In this document: positions 17,932 through 25,940 of the stretch, piece after piece
Layout: the number at the start of each line of letters is the position of its first letter
Numbering within the stretch: position 1 is the first letter of the stretch
Source: Mariaggregatimicrobium sp964498785
GTDB lineage: Bacteria > Zhuqueibacterota > Zhuqueibacteria > Thermofontimicrobiales > Thiofontviventaceae
DNA: 60,395 nucleotides
Direction of reading: 5' to 3'
Assembly: GCA_964498785.1 (NCBI GenBank)
Contig: CAZCJL010000032.1
Location: 1 to 60,395 of the forward strand
The notes under the pieces: model-generated
Database searches by the model: none
Seen by the model: only the letters and a program-made list of their open reading frames with translations
What the model was told of the DNA's origin: nothing
Position numbers and translations under genes: made by a program

Positions 17932-19092
17932 TCAGTAATAAACAGATTTTTTTGCTTCATCAACAAAAGCGTTAATTAAATTCAAGTCCGCATCAAAGAA
18001 ATGATCCGAAGGCGACAGGATATAGCCACCGCCTTCTCCCGCGGCAGCAAAGCAACGGCGAACTTCAGCTCTTGTGTCCTCAACAGAGCAGCCGACAAAA
18101 TAATGAAATTGATCAAAACCACCAATCATGCACACCTTATCCCCGATCCTTTTTTTCGCTTCGGCCAGATCGACATCGCCACCCATTCCTGGTGGCGTAA
18201 ATGTTTCCATGGCATCGGGTTTCATCGCTGCAATATCCTCAAGAATTGGCATCATCCCGCCACAGGTATGATAAGAAATCCGCTGCCCCGCCTGGTGCGC
18301 CAGGTCGATAAGCTCACTATCATACGGCGCTACGAACGTATTAAAAATGCGCGGTGAAATAACGGTTGTCGACGCATCGCCGCCGCCCAATTCTAACAGA
18401 TCATACTTCGAACCCTCGAGGGATTTGATGTATACTTTTTTCCTCTCCTGTAACACTTTTAAAAACGTATGAACCCAGTCCGGATCATCAAACGAAGCCA
18501 TGATCAGGTTTTCTATCCCAAAGAGACAGGCAAAATCCTGCCAACAGCCGGGCTGACCAAATCCGTCAAAACAGCATATATGGCCCCGGATCAATTTTCG
18601 GTCGCCGTATTTCTGCGCAGCCAGATTAATCGCATCCACATCACATTTCGGATTGGTCATGTATTTTGCAATAATTTCAATATCTTCTTTCTCTTTGATG
18701 AGATACTCCGAAACCCAGGTTGTGTGCTCATTGGATTGCAACACCATGGATAACGTCTTTTGTGGCGTGATAATATTAAACCGCTTCGTTTCATAATCAT
18801 GGCCGGTCAAATTTTCAACATTCACCCGCCACTGATCAGAAGATATTCGCCGCGCTTCAAGATAGCCAATTTCCGTGTGCGTCGGATCATAATATTCGCC
18901 TGCGGATTCATCATACGTGTAAGCAATGATCCAGTAGATGGGATCAAATCCAAACCGATCAAAAAATTCCTGATCAGTAATGCCATTCAAATATTTATTC
19001 AGAAACGATGGCATTACGTGATGCGTTGTCACCGGCAAACGATCCGGCTTCTCATTATTAAGCGCTTTCAGGAATCGTTCTCTGGAGTTCAT
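17932..19092 (-). CDS. URO-D-family protein (uroporphyrinogen decarboxylase-like fold)
   Basis: The 386-residue protein starts NSRERFLKALNNEKPDRLPV, the standard opening of URO-D-superfamily proteins, and contains YHTCGGMMPILEDIAAMKPDAMETF and KVCMIGGFDQFH, with the His-Thr-Cys-Gly segment typical of the MtaA/CmuA-like methyltransferase branch rather than heme enzymes. No heme genes are nearby. Members of this branch are frequent in plant-polysaccharide clusters, where their role is not settled. Gaps of 27 bp to the MFS porter and 72 bp to the phosphoesterase suggest co-transcription. The function may be C1 or methyl-ether handling (for instance from methylated sugars), which is inference only. 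Confidence 0.85.
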   Translation of the reverse strand: MNSRERFLKALNNEKPDRLPVTTHHVMPSFLNKYLNGITDQEFFDRFGFDPIYWIIAYTYDESAGEYYDPTHTEIGYLEARRISSDQWRVNVENLTGHDYETKRFNIITPQKTLSMVLQSNEHTTWVSEYLIKEKEDIEIIAKYMTNPKCDVDAINLAAQKYGDRKLIRGHICCFDGFGQPGCWQDFACLFGIENLIMASFDDPDWVHTFLKVLQERKKVYIKSLEGSKYDLLELGGGDASTTVISPRIFNTFVAPYDSELIDLAHQAGQRISYHTCGGMMPILEDIAAMKPDAMETFTPPGMGGDVDLAEAKKRIGDKVCMIGGFDQFHYFVGCSVEDTRAEVRRCFAAAGEGGGYILSPSDHFFDADLNLINAFVDEAKKSVYY

Positions 19093-19164
19093 TGTCTTAG
19101 CCCTTCTATTGAAAGTGTCGTTCGTTTACATTTCACGTTTAGCAAGCAGTTATCCCGCGTTGCG

Positions 19165-20094
19165 TTATTCCTGATATTGACTCTCATCCCAACCATAAGT
19201 ATGATAGGACCAACTGAAATCATCGCCATTGACATCAACAACTCCAAAGCCTTCTTCGAAGCCGCTGTACGGACCTTTCCAGCGGTTACCGGAAACCGCG
19301 CCATTAGTAATGTAATGTACGTTTCGAAAAAATAAATCCTCGACAATATGCAAATGTCCCTGCATCACGGCCTTCAGATTATATCCTTCACAAATTTTGC
19401 TGATTTCATGTGCATTGTTAATCACGCGACTGATTCTGTTGGCAACCGTCGGCCCGTTTATGTATTGATAAAACATCGTGTAAAATGGAATATGCGTGCA
19501 AATAATAATCGGGCGTTCGGTTCCGACTTGCTGCAAGTCCTGTTTTAACCATTCGATTTGAACCGAATCAATTTTTCCAAAGTACTTTCTTTGGGGCGTC
19601 ATATAGATGCCATCTAACTGAATGAAATGCCAATTCTGATAATCGAACGAACGATAGGTTTTACCATCTCCCAGGCGATTCATAAACATTTTTTTCCCAA
19701 ACTCCGGATGCGACGGATCGACTTCGCTGTCGGCGTAGATCGCAAACACATCATGATTGCCCATGGTATAATGCACTGGCATATCGAAAAGATTGCTAAG
19801 CTCTATAAAAAGATTATAGAGTGAATCGGTCCTGCCAAAGCCCTCGTGTGTGGCATCTTTAATCATGTCGCCGCCGGTGAGTACAAAATCCGGTTTGGGA
19901 TCTAACGAATTCACAGCTTTAATTGCTGCTTTCAGACCTTCGGCTCCGCCTGATTCCGGTTGTACATGGACGTCTGTCATGTATACGAAGCGAAAATGGC
20001 TGCGTCCGTTTTTTTGACCGTTACACGCTAAAAATGAAAAACTTAATACAACTATCAGGAAAATAGCTAAAGATCGGATAAATTTTTTAGTCAA
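19165..20094 (-). CDS. Calcineurin-like metallophosphoesterase, lipoprotein
   Basis: The ~309-residue protein has all the motifs of the metallophosphoesterase fold: TDVHV, GGDMIKD, GNHDVFA, CTHIPFY and GHLH, which bind two metal ions. The signal sequence ends in FSFLAC, a lipobox, so it should be anchored on the periplasmic or outer-membrane face. The TTG at 20094 is preferred because GGAG lies six bases upstream; a GTG four codons earlier has none. It lies downstream of the TIR-bounded repeat and upstream of the URO-D gene. The substrate (phosphodiester or phosphomonoester) cannot be told. Confidence 0.85.
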   Translation of the reverse strand: MTKKFIRSLAIFLIVVLSFSFLACNGQKNGRSHFRFVYMTDVHVQPESGGAEGLKAAIKAVNSLDPKPDFVLTGGDMIKDATHEGFGRTDSLYNLFIELSNLFDMPVHYTMGNHDVFAIYADSEVDPSHPEFGKKMFMNRLGDGKTYRSFDYQNWHFIQLDGIYMTPQRKYFGKIDSVQIEWLKQDLQQVGTERPIIICTHIPFYTMFYQYINGPTVANRISRVINNAHEISKICEGYNLKAVMQGHLHIVEDLFFRNVHYITNGAVSGNRWKGPYSGFEEGFGVVDVNGDDFSWSYHTYGWDESQYQE

Positions 20095-20159
20095 AGTAAT
20101 CTCCACTGTTTATTTGTTAAATAGATAAGAAATAAACCATCGTTCACTTATAGTTTGTA

Positions 20160-20454
20160 TCAAAAGACCTTATGAATTCGTAACTAACTTAATTTGGACA
20201 GGATTACAGGATTTACACTCCCGCTTAAGCAGGACAGTTGATCAATACTCGGTAATTCTCTTACCTTCTTTTAATCTCAACTTTTCTTTCGCTAAAATTT
20301 AATAGTAAACCAACATTTTTTGTCGCTGCCAGATAATTTACTAATTAATGCGTGAACGAAAACAATGGTAGTGTCATTATTAATATATTTTTTATCCAGT
20401 TCATCCTGTCAAATAATTAGCTTTTTAAGGTTAACCTGTCATCTGGTCATTTGA
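20160..20454. repeat. TIR-bounded element carrying a GxxExxY gene remnant (copy B)
   Basis: The 295-bp block is bounded by TCAAAAGACC (20160-20169) and GGTCATTTGA (20445-20454), a one-mismatch inverted pair, with a second facing pair inside, GACAGGAT (20197-20204) and ATCCTGTC (20403-20410). Homologous flanks occur at 8162-8320. It fills most of the gap 20107-20558, in which no intact gene is seen. Confidence 0.72.
20261..20335 (-). pseudogene. C-terminal remnant of a GxxExxY family protein
   Basis: On the minus strand, about 25 codons before a TAA at 20261 read NYLAATKNVGLLLNFSERKV and end in EIKRR. This matches the conserved C-terminus of small GxxExxY (PDDEXK-like) proteins, where a NYL.AT....GLLLNF stretch is followed by a basic tail. 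The frame is closed by a stop just upstream and the rest of the ~125-residue protein is missing, so it is a decayed end. Confidence 0.7.
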
Positions 20455-20558
20455 GATTATTCGCAGCAATATCATTTTCCCAGATGATATTTCGATTGAG
20501 TTATGAAGACGTTTTGCCTTTATTCGATTCGAAATTTACCAATTCAATCACAACCACA

Positions 20559-22964
20559 TTATTTTGGAGATGTCAATGATTGATAAAATATCGTTGGGTA
20601 TCCGCCACCGCCATTACGCGCCAGCCAAAGACGATAGTCCAGATTCTCTGATTTTGCGATGTATTTCTCAGCAATGCATTCGGTGTTTGTAATCACTGAA
20701 ACCGCCACTTTTCCATTTTCCCGGGAATGCACCACAACCAGTTCATCCCTAAAATCACCGTACAAGTCAGCCGCCATATAGACGCTCCCGCCCAGCGTGT
20801 TCGGAGTAACGTTCGGGATCGGGACGAGTTCTTTGCCATTAAAATTATAAATATTCCTGCCATCGGAAAATAGTTCCTGAGTAGGGTCGCCATCCCATTC
20901 CAGCGGTCTGTAATAAAACGGAAAAGGTTCCAGCAGTATTTCACCATGCGATGAATACAATACGAGATTATAGTCATGGTGTCCCCCTCTGTTGGAAATA
21001 CATTCCAGGCCCGGAGATTCTTTGTAAACATCACCAGTCCATCCGTAATGTGCGTGAATCCACCTCGGGTCAGTTTCTCGATTATAAGTCCAGATTATTT
21101 CACCACTACCAGCGTCAACCATATAAACTCCGGCATGAACATTGGACTCGATGATATAGAAAACCTCCAGACCCGGACGTTCTGGTATAAAGTCTTTAAT
21201 ATCGACGACATCGGGGTGCATTTTGTAAATCGACCACCGCAATGTGCCGTCGTGGTTTAAACATGTTGTTCCGTCAAAAACTTCCATTTTTGAATCGCCG
21301 TCAACATCTGCGACTTCAATCTTGTGTCCGCCACTGCCACTGGTTTCCATGAAGCTGTTAAATTGCCACAGCTTTTCCAACTGCGCGGAAAATGCTGCTA
21401 AAATTTCACTCTGATAGACGCCTGTTTGTATAACCACAGCCGGATTAACGCCATCAAGGTATGCCACGGATAATTGAATGCGGGTGGATGCCCGCTGTGT
21501 ATCGCTGGCCATCGGGGGCCACGGAGCTTTGTATTTCACTCTGCCGGTCATCCCGTCAAGAATTGCCACGTAAATGTCATCATCAATTTGCAATCGGGTG
21601 ATCACTTCTGCCTTGCCATCCCCGTCCATATCATAAATATTGAAAGGATTATTATTCGCGTTTCCATAGCAATACTCGTGTTGACAGACGTCTTTGCGCC
21701 ATAAAAATTTTCCATAAGAAGTAAAGGCTTCCAGTTGCACCGGATAGCCCGGATCAGGTGTGCCCTCCTGAATTCCGTTATCAAGACGTATCACGCAATC
21801 CAGCGTACCGTCACCATTTAGGTCGCCAAATACCGGTGTTAAGCCGCCCTGCCGAAAAAGCGGTTTGAAAGTCGTCACGACATTGCTCGCAGGCTTCGTC
21901 GGGTCGATGCCATACCATTCTGATTTTCGCCCTTCCTTCCCGTTTGAATCCACTGTCCGAACGTAATATTGACAACGATTATCAATCGGCTCAGGCTGAT
22001 CATCTATAAAAGTACAGGAAGATGAAATCGGCTTTTCATTAATTTTAAATCCGGCATGATAACGATCTTTGCCTGCCAGCCGATAGACGTTGAATTTGGT
22101 ATCGCGGCTGTCTTTTTCCAGCAGTGCCCAACTCAGAAAGACTTTTCCGCCCGCTAACGTACACGCACACAATTGCCGGTGATCGATAGTCCAGTCTTCA
22201 CCTTCCGGCTCCCGCACCGGACGAAAGCCGATATCCGGATGCTTCACACAAAAGGATAAGAATTCGCGACCCATCCGCAAAAACTCCTCGCCATAAGCCC
22301 ACGATCCGCCGCACTGATACCGTTCCTGCTCCACAATATTGACGATTCGGAATTTACCGGTATACGTCCCGATTTCCTGGTCACGAACGCACATATTCCA
22401 GACATTACCTGCCATTCCGTATAATCCGTAGCCGTTTGGATTACCCCATTTAGCAGGTTTCAGATATTTTTGCCACTCATTGAATCTTCTTTTTCCGTCT
22501 GCATTATAATTTGCCCGTTCTCTGGGATCGTCATTGCCCCAAGGATATTTGGCGTCCTTAATCCCGCCGCGGGCAGCCCACTCAAATTCGCCGTACGTTG
22601 GCAGATGGTAAATTCTGCCATCTTTTTGGGACAGCCATTTTAAGAATGCGTCAACATCGAACCGGTCGATAAAAATGACTGGAAAGTCTTCTTTTCCTTT
22701 TGGGATTTTGCCATCTATCCAGTGTGGCGGAGGTGGATAACTTTGAGAATCAATGAAGATTTTATATTCTTTATTTGTCACCGGGTGATCGAGGATTTCA
22801 AAATCGTCGACGCGCACCAGCGGTCGGTTTTGCTGTGTTACCACATCCCCCTGGTGGAACGTACCACCGTTGATATGCACAAATCCCTCAATAGACGACT
22901 GCGACAAACAGAAAAACGGAAACGCACAAATCACTATTCCAATGCACCACGCGCTGAATTTCAT
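20559..22964 (-). CDS. FGE/SUMF1-like domain fused to a PL11 rhamnogalacturonan lyase
   Basis: The 801-residue secreted protein has a signal peptide (about 1-22). Residues 28-250 form an FGE-sulfatase (formylglycine-generating-enzyme-like) domain: INGGTFHQGD, HPVTNKEYKIFI, HLPTYGEFEWAARGG, YGLYGMAGNVWN and the GGSW...GFRPVR end. The copper-binding cysteine pair of true FGE is absent after GGSW, so it is probably non-catalytic. Residues about 260-801 match family PL11: VFLSWALLEKDS...FNVYRLAG opening, then a propeller with repeated Asp-rich blades (DLNGDGTLDC, DMDGDGKAEV, DVDGDSKMEV) and HAHYGWTGDVYKES. PL11 cleaves the rhamnogalacturonan I backbone by beta-elimination, giving the unsaturated ends that GH105 removes. 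AGGAG lies before the ATG. Confidence 0.88.
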   Translation of the reverse strand: MKFSAWCIGIVICAFPFFCLSQSSIEGFVHINGGTFHQGDVVTQQNRPLVRVDDFEILDHPVTNKEYKIFIDSQSYPPPPHWIDGKIPKGKEDFPVIFIDRFDVDAFLKWLSQKDGRIYHLPTYGEFEWAARGGIKDAKYPWGNDDPRERANYNADGKRRFNEWQKYLKPAKWGNPNGYGLYGMAGNVWNMCVRDQEIGTYTGKFRIVNIVEQERYQCGGSWAYGEEFLRMGREFLSFCVKHPDIGFRPVREPEGEDWTIDHRQLCACTLAGGKVFLSWALLEKDSRDTKFNVYRLAGKDRYHAGFKINEKPISSSCTFIDDQPEPIDNRCQYYVRTVDSNGKEGRKSEWYGIDPTKPASNVVTTFKPLFRQGGLTPVFGDLNGDGTLDCVIRLDNGIQEGTPDPGYPVQLEAFTSYGKFLWRKDVCQHEYCYGNANNNPFNIYDMDGDGKAEVITRLQIDDDIYVAILDGMTGRVKYKAPWPPMASDTQRASTRIQLSVAYLDGVNPAVVIQTGVYQSEILAAFSAQLEKLWQFNSFMETSGSGGHKIEVADVDGDSKMEVFDGTTCLNHDGTLRWSIYKMHPDVVDIKDFIPERPGLEVFYIIESNVHAGVYMVDAGSGEIIWTYNRETDPRWIHAHYGWTGDVYKESPGLECISNRGGHHDYNLVLYSSHGEILLEPFPFYYRPLEWDGDPTQELFSDGRNIYNFNGKELVPIPNVTPNTLGGSVYMAADLYGDFRDELVVVHSRENGKVAVSVITNTECIAEKYIAKSENLDYRLWLARNGGGGYPTIFYQSLTSPK

Positions 22965-23009
22965 ATTTTTACTCCTGAATCTTAAAGAATTCTGATAAAA
23001 AACATTTCT

Positions 23010-23075
23010 GTGAAGCTGAGTTACTCAGGATTCAGATTTCCGAAATCTTTGAGATTTCGGAAATCTCAGCTTCAC
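23010..23075 (-). terminator. Nested palindrome, likely terminator of the phosphoesterase gene
   Basis: Outer arms GTGAAGCTGAG (23010-23020) and CTCAGCTTCAC (23065-23075) enclose an inner perfect 15-bp pair AGATTTCCGAAATCT / AGATTTCGGAAATCT (23034-23048 and 23052-23066). It lies 16 bp after the stop of the phosphoesterase gene, and a run of six T follows the outer arm on the minus strand, so it could end transcription. The inner palindrome recurs at 38991-39023. Confidence 0.6.
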
Positions 23076-23091
23076 TCAGTACTAACATAAA

Positions 23092-24078
23092 TCAGTCAAG
23101 CGGAACGACCAAATCTGTAATCCCAATCTCACCACCGTTCACCGGTAATTTTACAATCTTGCCACCGGGAGGCCAATGGCGATGATAACCCGATTCACCA
23201 GTTACATGACCATACACCAGCAAAATCCCGCCGTGGTATTTTCCCCAATAATTGTTATCGTGATCATGCCCGCAAAAACATGCTTTGATATTCCCCTGTT
23301 TTAAAAAAGCATCATATACACTTCCATCATCTTCTTCAAAGCATACTCTTTCGTGGTAAAAGCCTTTTTTTGTTAATGTCGAATCTTCCCATAGCAACGC
23401 ATATTGTTTTAACGGGATATGAAAAATTGAAATCGCCTGAATGACCTGGTTGTGAATTTTCTTGCTCGCTGCTGATTTTTCCTGAAACCATGCAACCTGA
23501 TCCGGCTTGATCGATTTGTTTCCGGGTTCGGAGCCGGAATCAAATGCATAAATTTCCCAGACCGGACGCTTTGAATTTTCGAGTTTCAAATCCACCTGAT
23601 AATCGCATTTAATGGATCCGAGACCTGCGGGATGAAATCCGGCGACACCCCAATCAGTGCTATCCAAAAACTTACGAATTGTCTCCCGACCTACGTTGCC
23701 TTCGGGATCGTGATTACCGAATACAAACAACCAGGGTATTTCAAATGCATCAAAACAACTGGCAGCAAACGGGAACACGTAACTTCTTCGATCTTTTTGA
23801 CCACCGAACAAATCGCCCGTAATGATAATCATGTCGGGATGAACGTTTTTTACAAGTTCACGCACACGCTTCATTGCACGAAGATCATTCTGCCAATTAT
23901 GACATAAATGCAGATCAGTCACCTGAAGTATACAAATTGAATCCTCCTGTGTTTGGGGAAAGACGATTTCGTAGTGATCGTCAGCAAGCCGGTTCAGTTT
24001 TGTTTGGGCGAAAGAATTCACTGTTTGAAAGCTTAAAAACAGAATGACGACAATAACGATTATTTTGATATTTTTCAT
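23092..24078 (-). CDS. Secreted calcineurin-like metallophosphoesterase
   Basis: The ~328-residue protein carries VTDLHL, TGDLFGG, GNHDPEG, FHIPLKQ and CGHDHDNN, the five metal-binding motifs of the fold, and is similar in plan to purple-acid-phosphatase-like/Icc-like secreted enzymes. The ATG at 24078 directly precedes a clear signal peptide (IIVIVVILFLSFQTVNSFA); in-frame starts up to 24129 would put a hydrophilic stretch before it and are less likely, although one lies close to an AGG. It follows the two-parvulin foldase gene by 60 bp or less and is the last gene of the first envelope module's run. Confidence 0.83.
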   Translation of the reverse strand: MKNIKIIVIVVILFLSFQTVNSFAQTKLNRLADDHYEIVFPQTQEDSICILQVTDLHLCHNWQNDLRAMKRVRELVKNVHPDMIIITGDLFGGQKDRRSYVFPFAASCFDAFEIPWLFVFGNHDPEGNVGRETIRKFLDSTDWGVAGFHPAGLGSIKCDYQVDLKLENSKRPVWEIYAFDSGSEPGNKSIKPDQVAWFQEKSAASKKIHNQVIQAISIFHIPLKQYALLWEDSTLTKKGFYHERVCFEEDDGSVYDAFLKQGNIKACFCGHDHDNNYWGKYHGGILLVYGHVTGESGYHRHWPPGGKIVKLPVNGGEIGITDLVVPLD

Positions 24079-24141
24079 TGAGAACCTATCCTTTTCGTTT
24101 ATGAACACAATATTTTTCATCGTACGCACCTCATCATCATT

Positions 24142-25851
24142 TTAAAATCCATTGAGAAGTACATCTTCATGAATTACAACATCCGGTTGCCCGGAATATT
24201 TACGTCTCATTTTTTCAAACACAAAACTCTTTTTCCTGTCATTCACTGCTTTTTCCATGTCGCCCTTCACTTGTTCAAACGGCGTGAAGTTATCTTCATA
24301 ATCGTGCAGCATGATAACCGAATAACCAGCAGGAGTTTTTATGGGACCTGCGAGTCCGCCGTTGTTTAGCATCGCTGCGTATTTTCCAATCTCGCCATAA
24401 TCGCGGCTGCTGATAATTCCCAAATCACCTTCGTTATCCTTCATCCCGGGACGGATCGTAAATTGACGAGCCAGCTCCCGAAAAGTGCTTTCAGTGCTAT
24501 TGGCTGCTTTGAGCTCATCTATAATACCCGACGCCTGTTGCTGTGTTTTTACCAGTATTTCCAGAACCCTCATCTGTTTATCATTATAATACATCTTTTT
24601 TATTGAATTATAATAATAGCGATAATCATCGTTTGTAAAAGTGCATGTGTCCGAATAAAACTGCACGTAGCTTGCTGATGCCAAATGCTCCCGTTTTTCA
24701 TTAATTCGATTTCTCACCGATTTAACGCGGTCAATTCTCTTTTCACGAGCTTCCTTCAACAGAAAATGATTGCGCAGCGCCATGGCAACAGCACGGTAAA
24801 TTCCGGCTTCAAAATAATCTGATCGTATCGTATATAAATTATCGAAAAAATCTTTGACTGACCAGTGACCTTCTTCAAAGGTCGCGATGGTTTCATTCTG
24901 GAATTTTTCAAGCACATTTGCATAAAAGTTAGCTCTCGGAATTTCCTCATTCTGATTAATTTGCAACGGGTTGTTATCATTTCTCTGCCGCCACATCTTT
25001 TCGATCTCGATAATCAGCGGAACATTCATGGTCACATCTTTTTCTGTCATTAACTCTTTGATGCGAAAATCCGCCCTGTTTTTTAACATCCGATGCTGTA
25101 ATCGTTGCTCAATCCCTTTCTTGCGTACATTAAATTCATCTTCTCTGATAATGGGATTTATGATGACATTTTCAAGTTTAATGATGTGCCAGCGATATTT
25201 GGTTTCGACGGGTTTCGAAATCTCCCCGACCCGAAGTTGATAGGCCGCATTTTCAAAATCGATATCTGTATCTCCCCAGGAAATTATTCCCAGATCACCT
25301 CCACTGTATTTTAACGATGAATCACGAAAACACTCCCGCGCCAGTTCATTAAACGTTGCTCCCTGCTGAATACGTTGGTACAGCGAATCGATACCTGCTT
25401 TTGTTCGCGCAATGAGATGTCGAACGTGCAGATTCATGTTCATCTTCACATAAGCTGCCTGCAATTCTTCTTCTGTTACCTCACCCAAATTGGCAACAAT
25501 TTCCTGTTCGTACAACCCGGTGATGATCGTGGCCGTCGATTCCGCCTTCATCACTCTTTTGAAGCCGGGCATGTTCATGATGTTATTTTCCTGTGCCCGC
25601 AGCGCTAAAAAATGGCGTGTAATCATGTCGTCAAGATGTTGCCGGCGCAATTCAGGTGAATCCTGGACATTCACCGGCGTCGATTTTATCACATTCAAAT
25701 AGCTTCTGGCAAATGCGGCCAGGGAAATTTTGTAGTCGCCAACCTCTGCCACGACAATATCTTCATCCGACTTTTTACCACAACCACTCGCAATGAGCAA
25801 CAGGATAAAAATTATGGTGTACAATTTTATTCTAAACTTCATATTTAACAC
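24142..25851 (-). CDS. Peptidylprolyl isomerase lipoprotein with two parvulin domains (SurA/PpiD-like)
   Basis: The 569-residue protein has a lipoprotein signal (IIFILLLIASGCGKK), a SurA N-terminal-like helical part (EVGDYKISLAAFARSYL onward) and two PpiC-type domains: about 135-230 (HVRHLIART ... GGDLGIISWGDTD ... AYQLRVGEISKP) and about 430-530 (VLEILVKTQ ... EGDLGIISSRDYGEIG). Such proteins help outer-membrane and exported proteins fold in the periplasm. The start at 25851 (GTG) has GGAG at about ten bases; an ATG three codons on is also possible. It stands directly downstream of a degenerate relative and of the surface protein, PorV-like and receptor genes. Confidence 0.88.
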   Translation of the reverse strand: MLNMKFRIKLYTIIFILLLIASGCGKKSDEDIVVAEVGDYKISLAAFARSYLNVIKSTPVNVQDSPELRRQHLDDMITRHFLALRAQENNIMNMPGFKRVMKAESTATIITGLYEQEIVANLGEVTEEELQAAYVKMNMNLHVRHLIARTKAGIDSLYQRIQQGATFNELARECFRDSSLKYSGGDLGIISWGDTDIDFENAAYQLRVGEISKPVETKYRWHIIKLENVIINPIIREDEFNVRKKGIEQRLQHRMLKNRADFRIKELMTEKDVTMNVPLIIEIEKMWRQRNDNNPLQINQNEEIPRANFYANVLEKFQNETIATFEEGHWSVKDFFDNLYTIRSDYFEAGIYRAVAMALRNHFLLKEAREKRIDRVKSVRNRINEKREHLASASYVQFYSDTCTFTNDDYRYYYNSIKKMYYNDKQMRVLEILVKTQQQASGIIDELKAANSTESTFRELARQFTIRPGMKDNEGDLGIISSRDYGEIGKYAAMLNNGGLAGPIKTPAGYSVIMLHDYEDNFTPFEQVKGDMEKAVNDRKKSFVFEKMRRKYSGQPDVVIHEDVLLNGF

Positions 25852-25940
25852 GTATTATCAACTCCTTATGATTCTCTTGTCAATTATTTATTTGTCGATG
25901 CAAGCCAGAAACGCGCAGGAGCGTTTTACTCTGCCGCGCA

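Noticed and set aside
17932..19092. Heme biosynthesis enzyme HemE
   Set aside because: The HTCG-type motif and sugar-cluster context fit the wider URO-D superfamily, and no heme genes are near.
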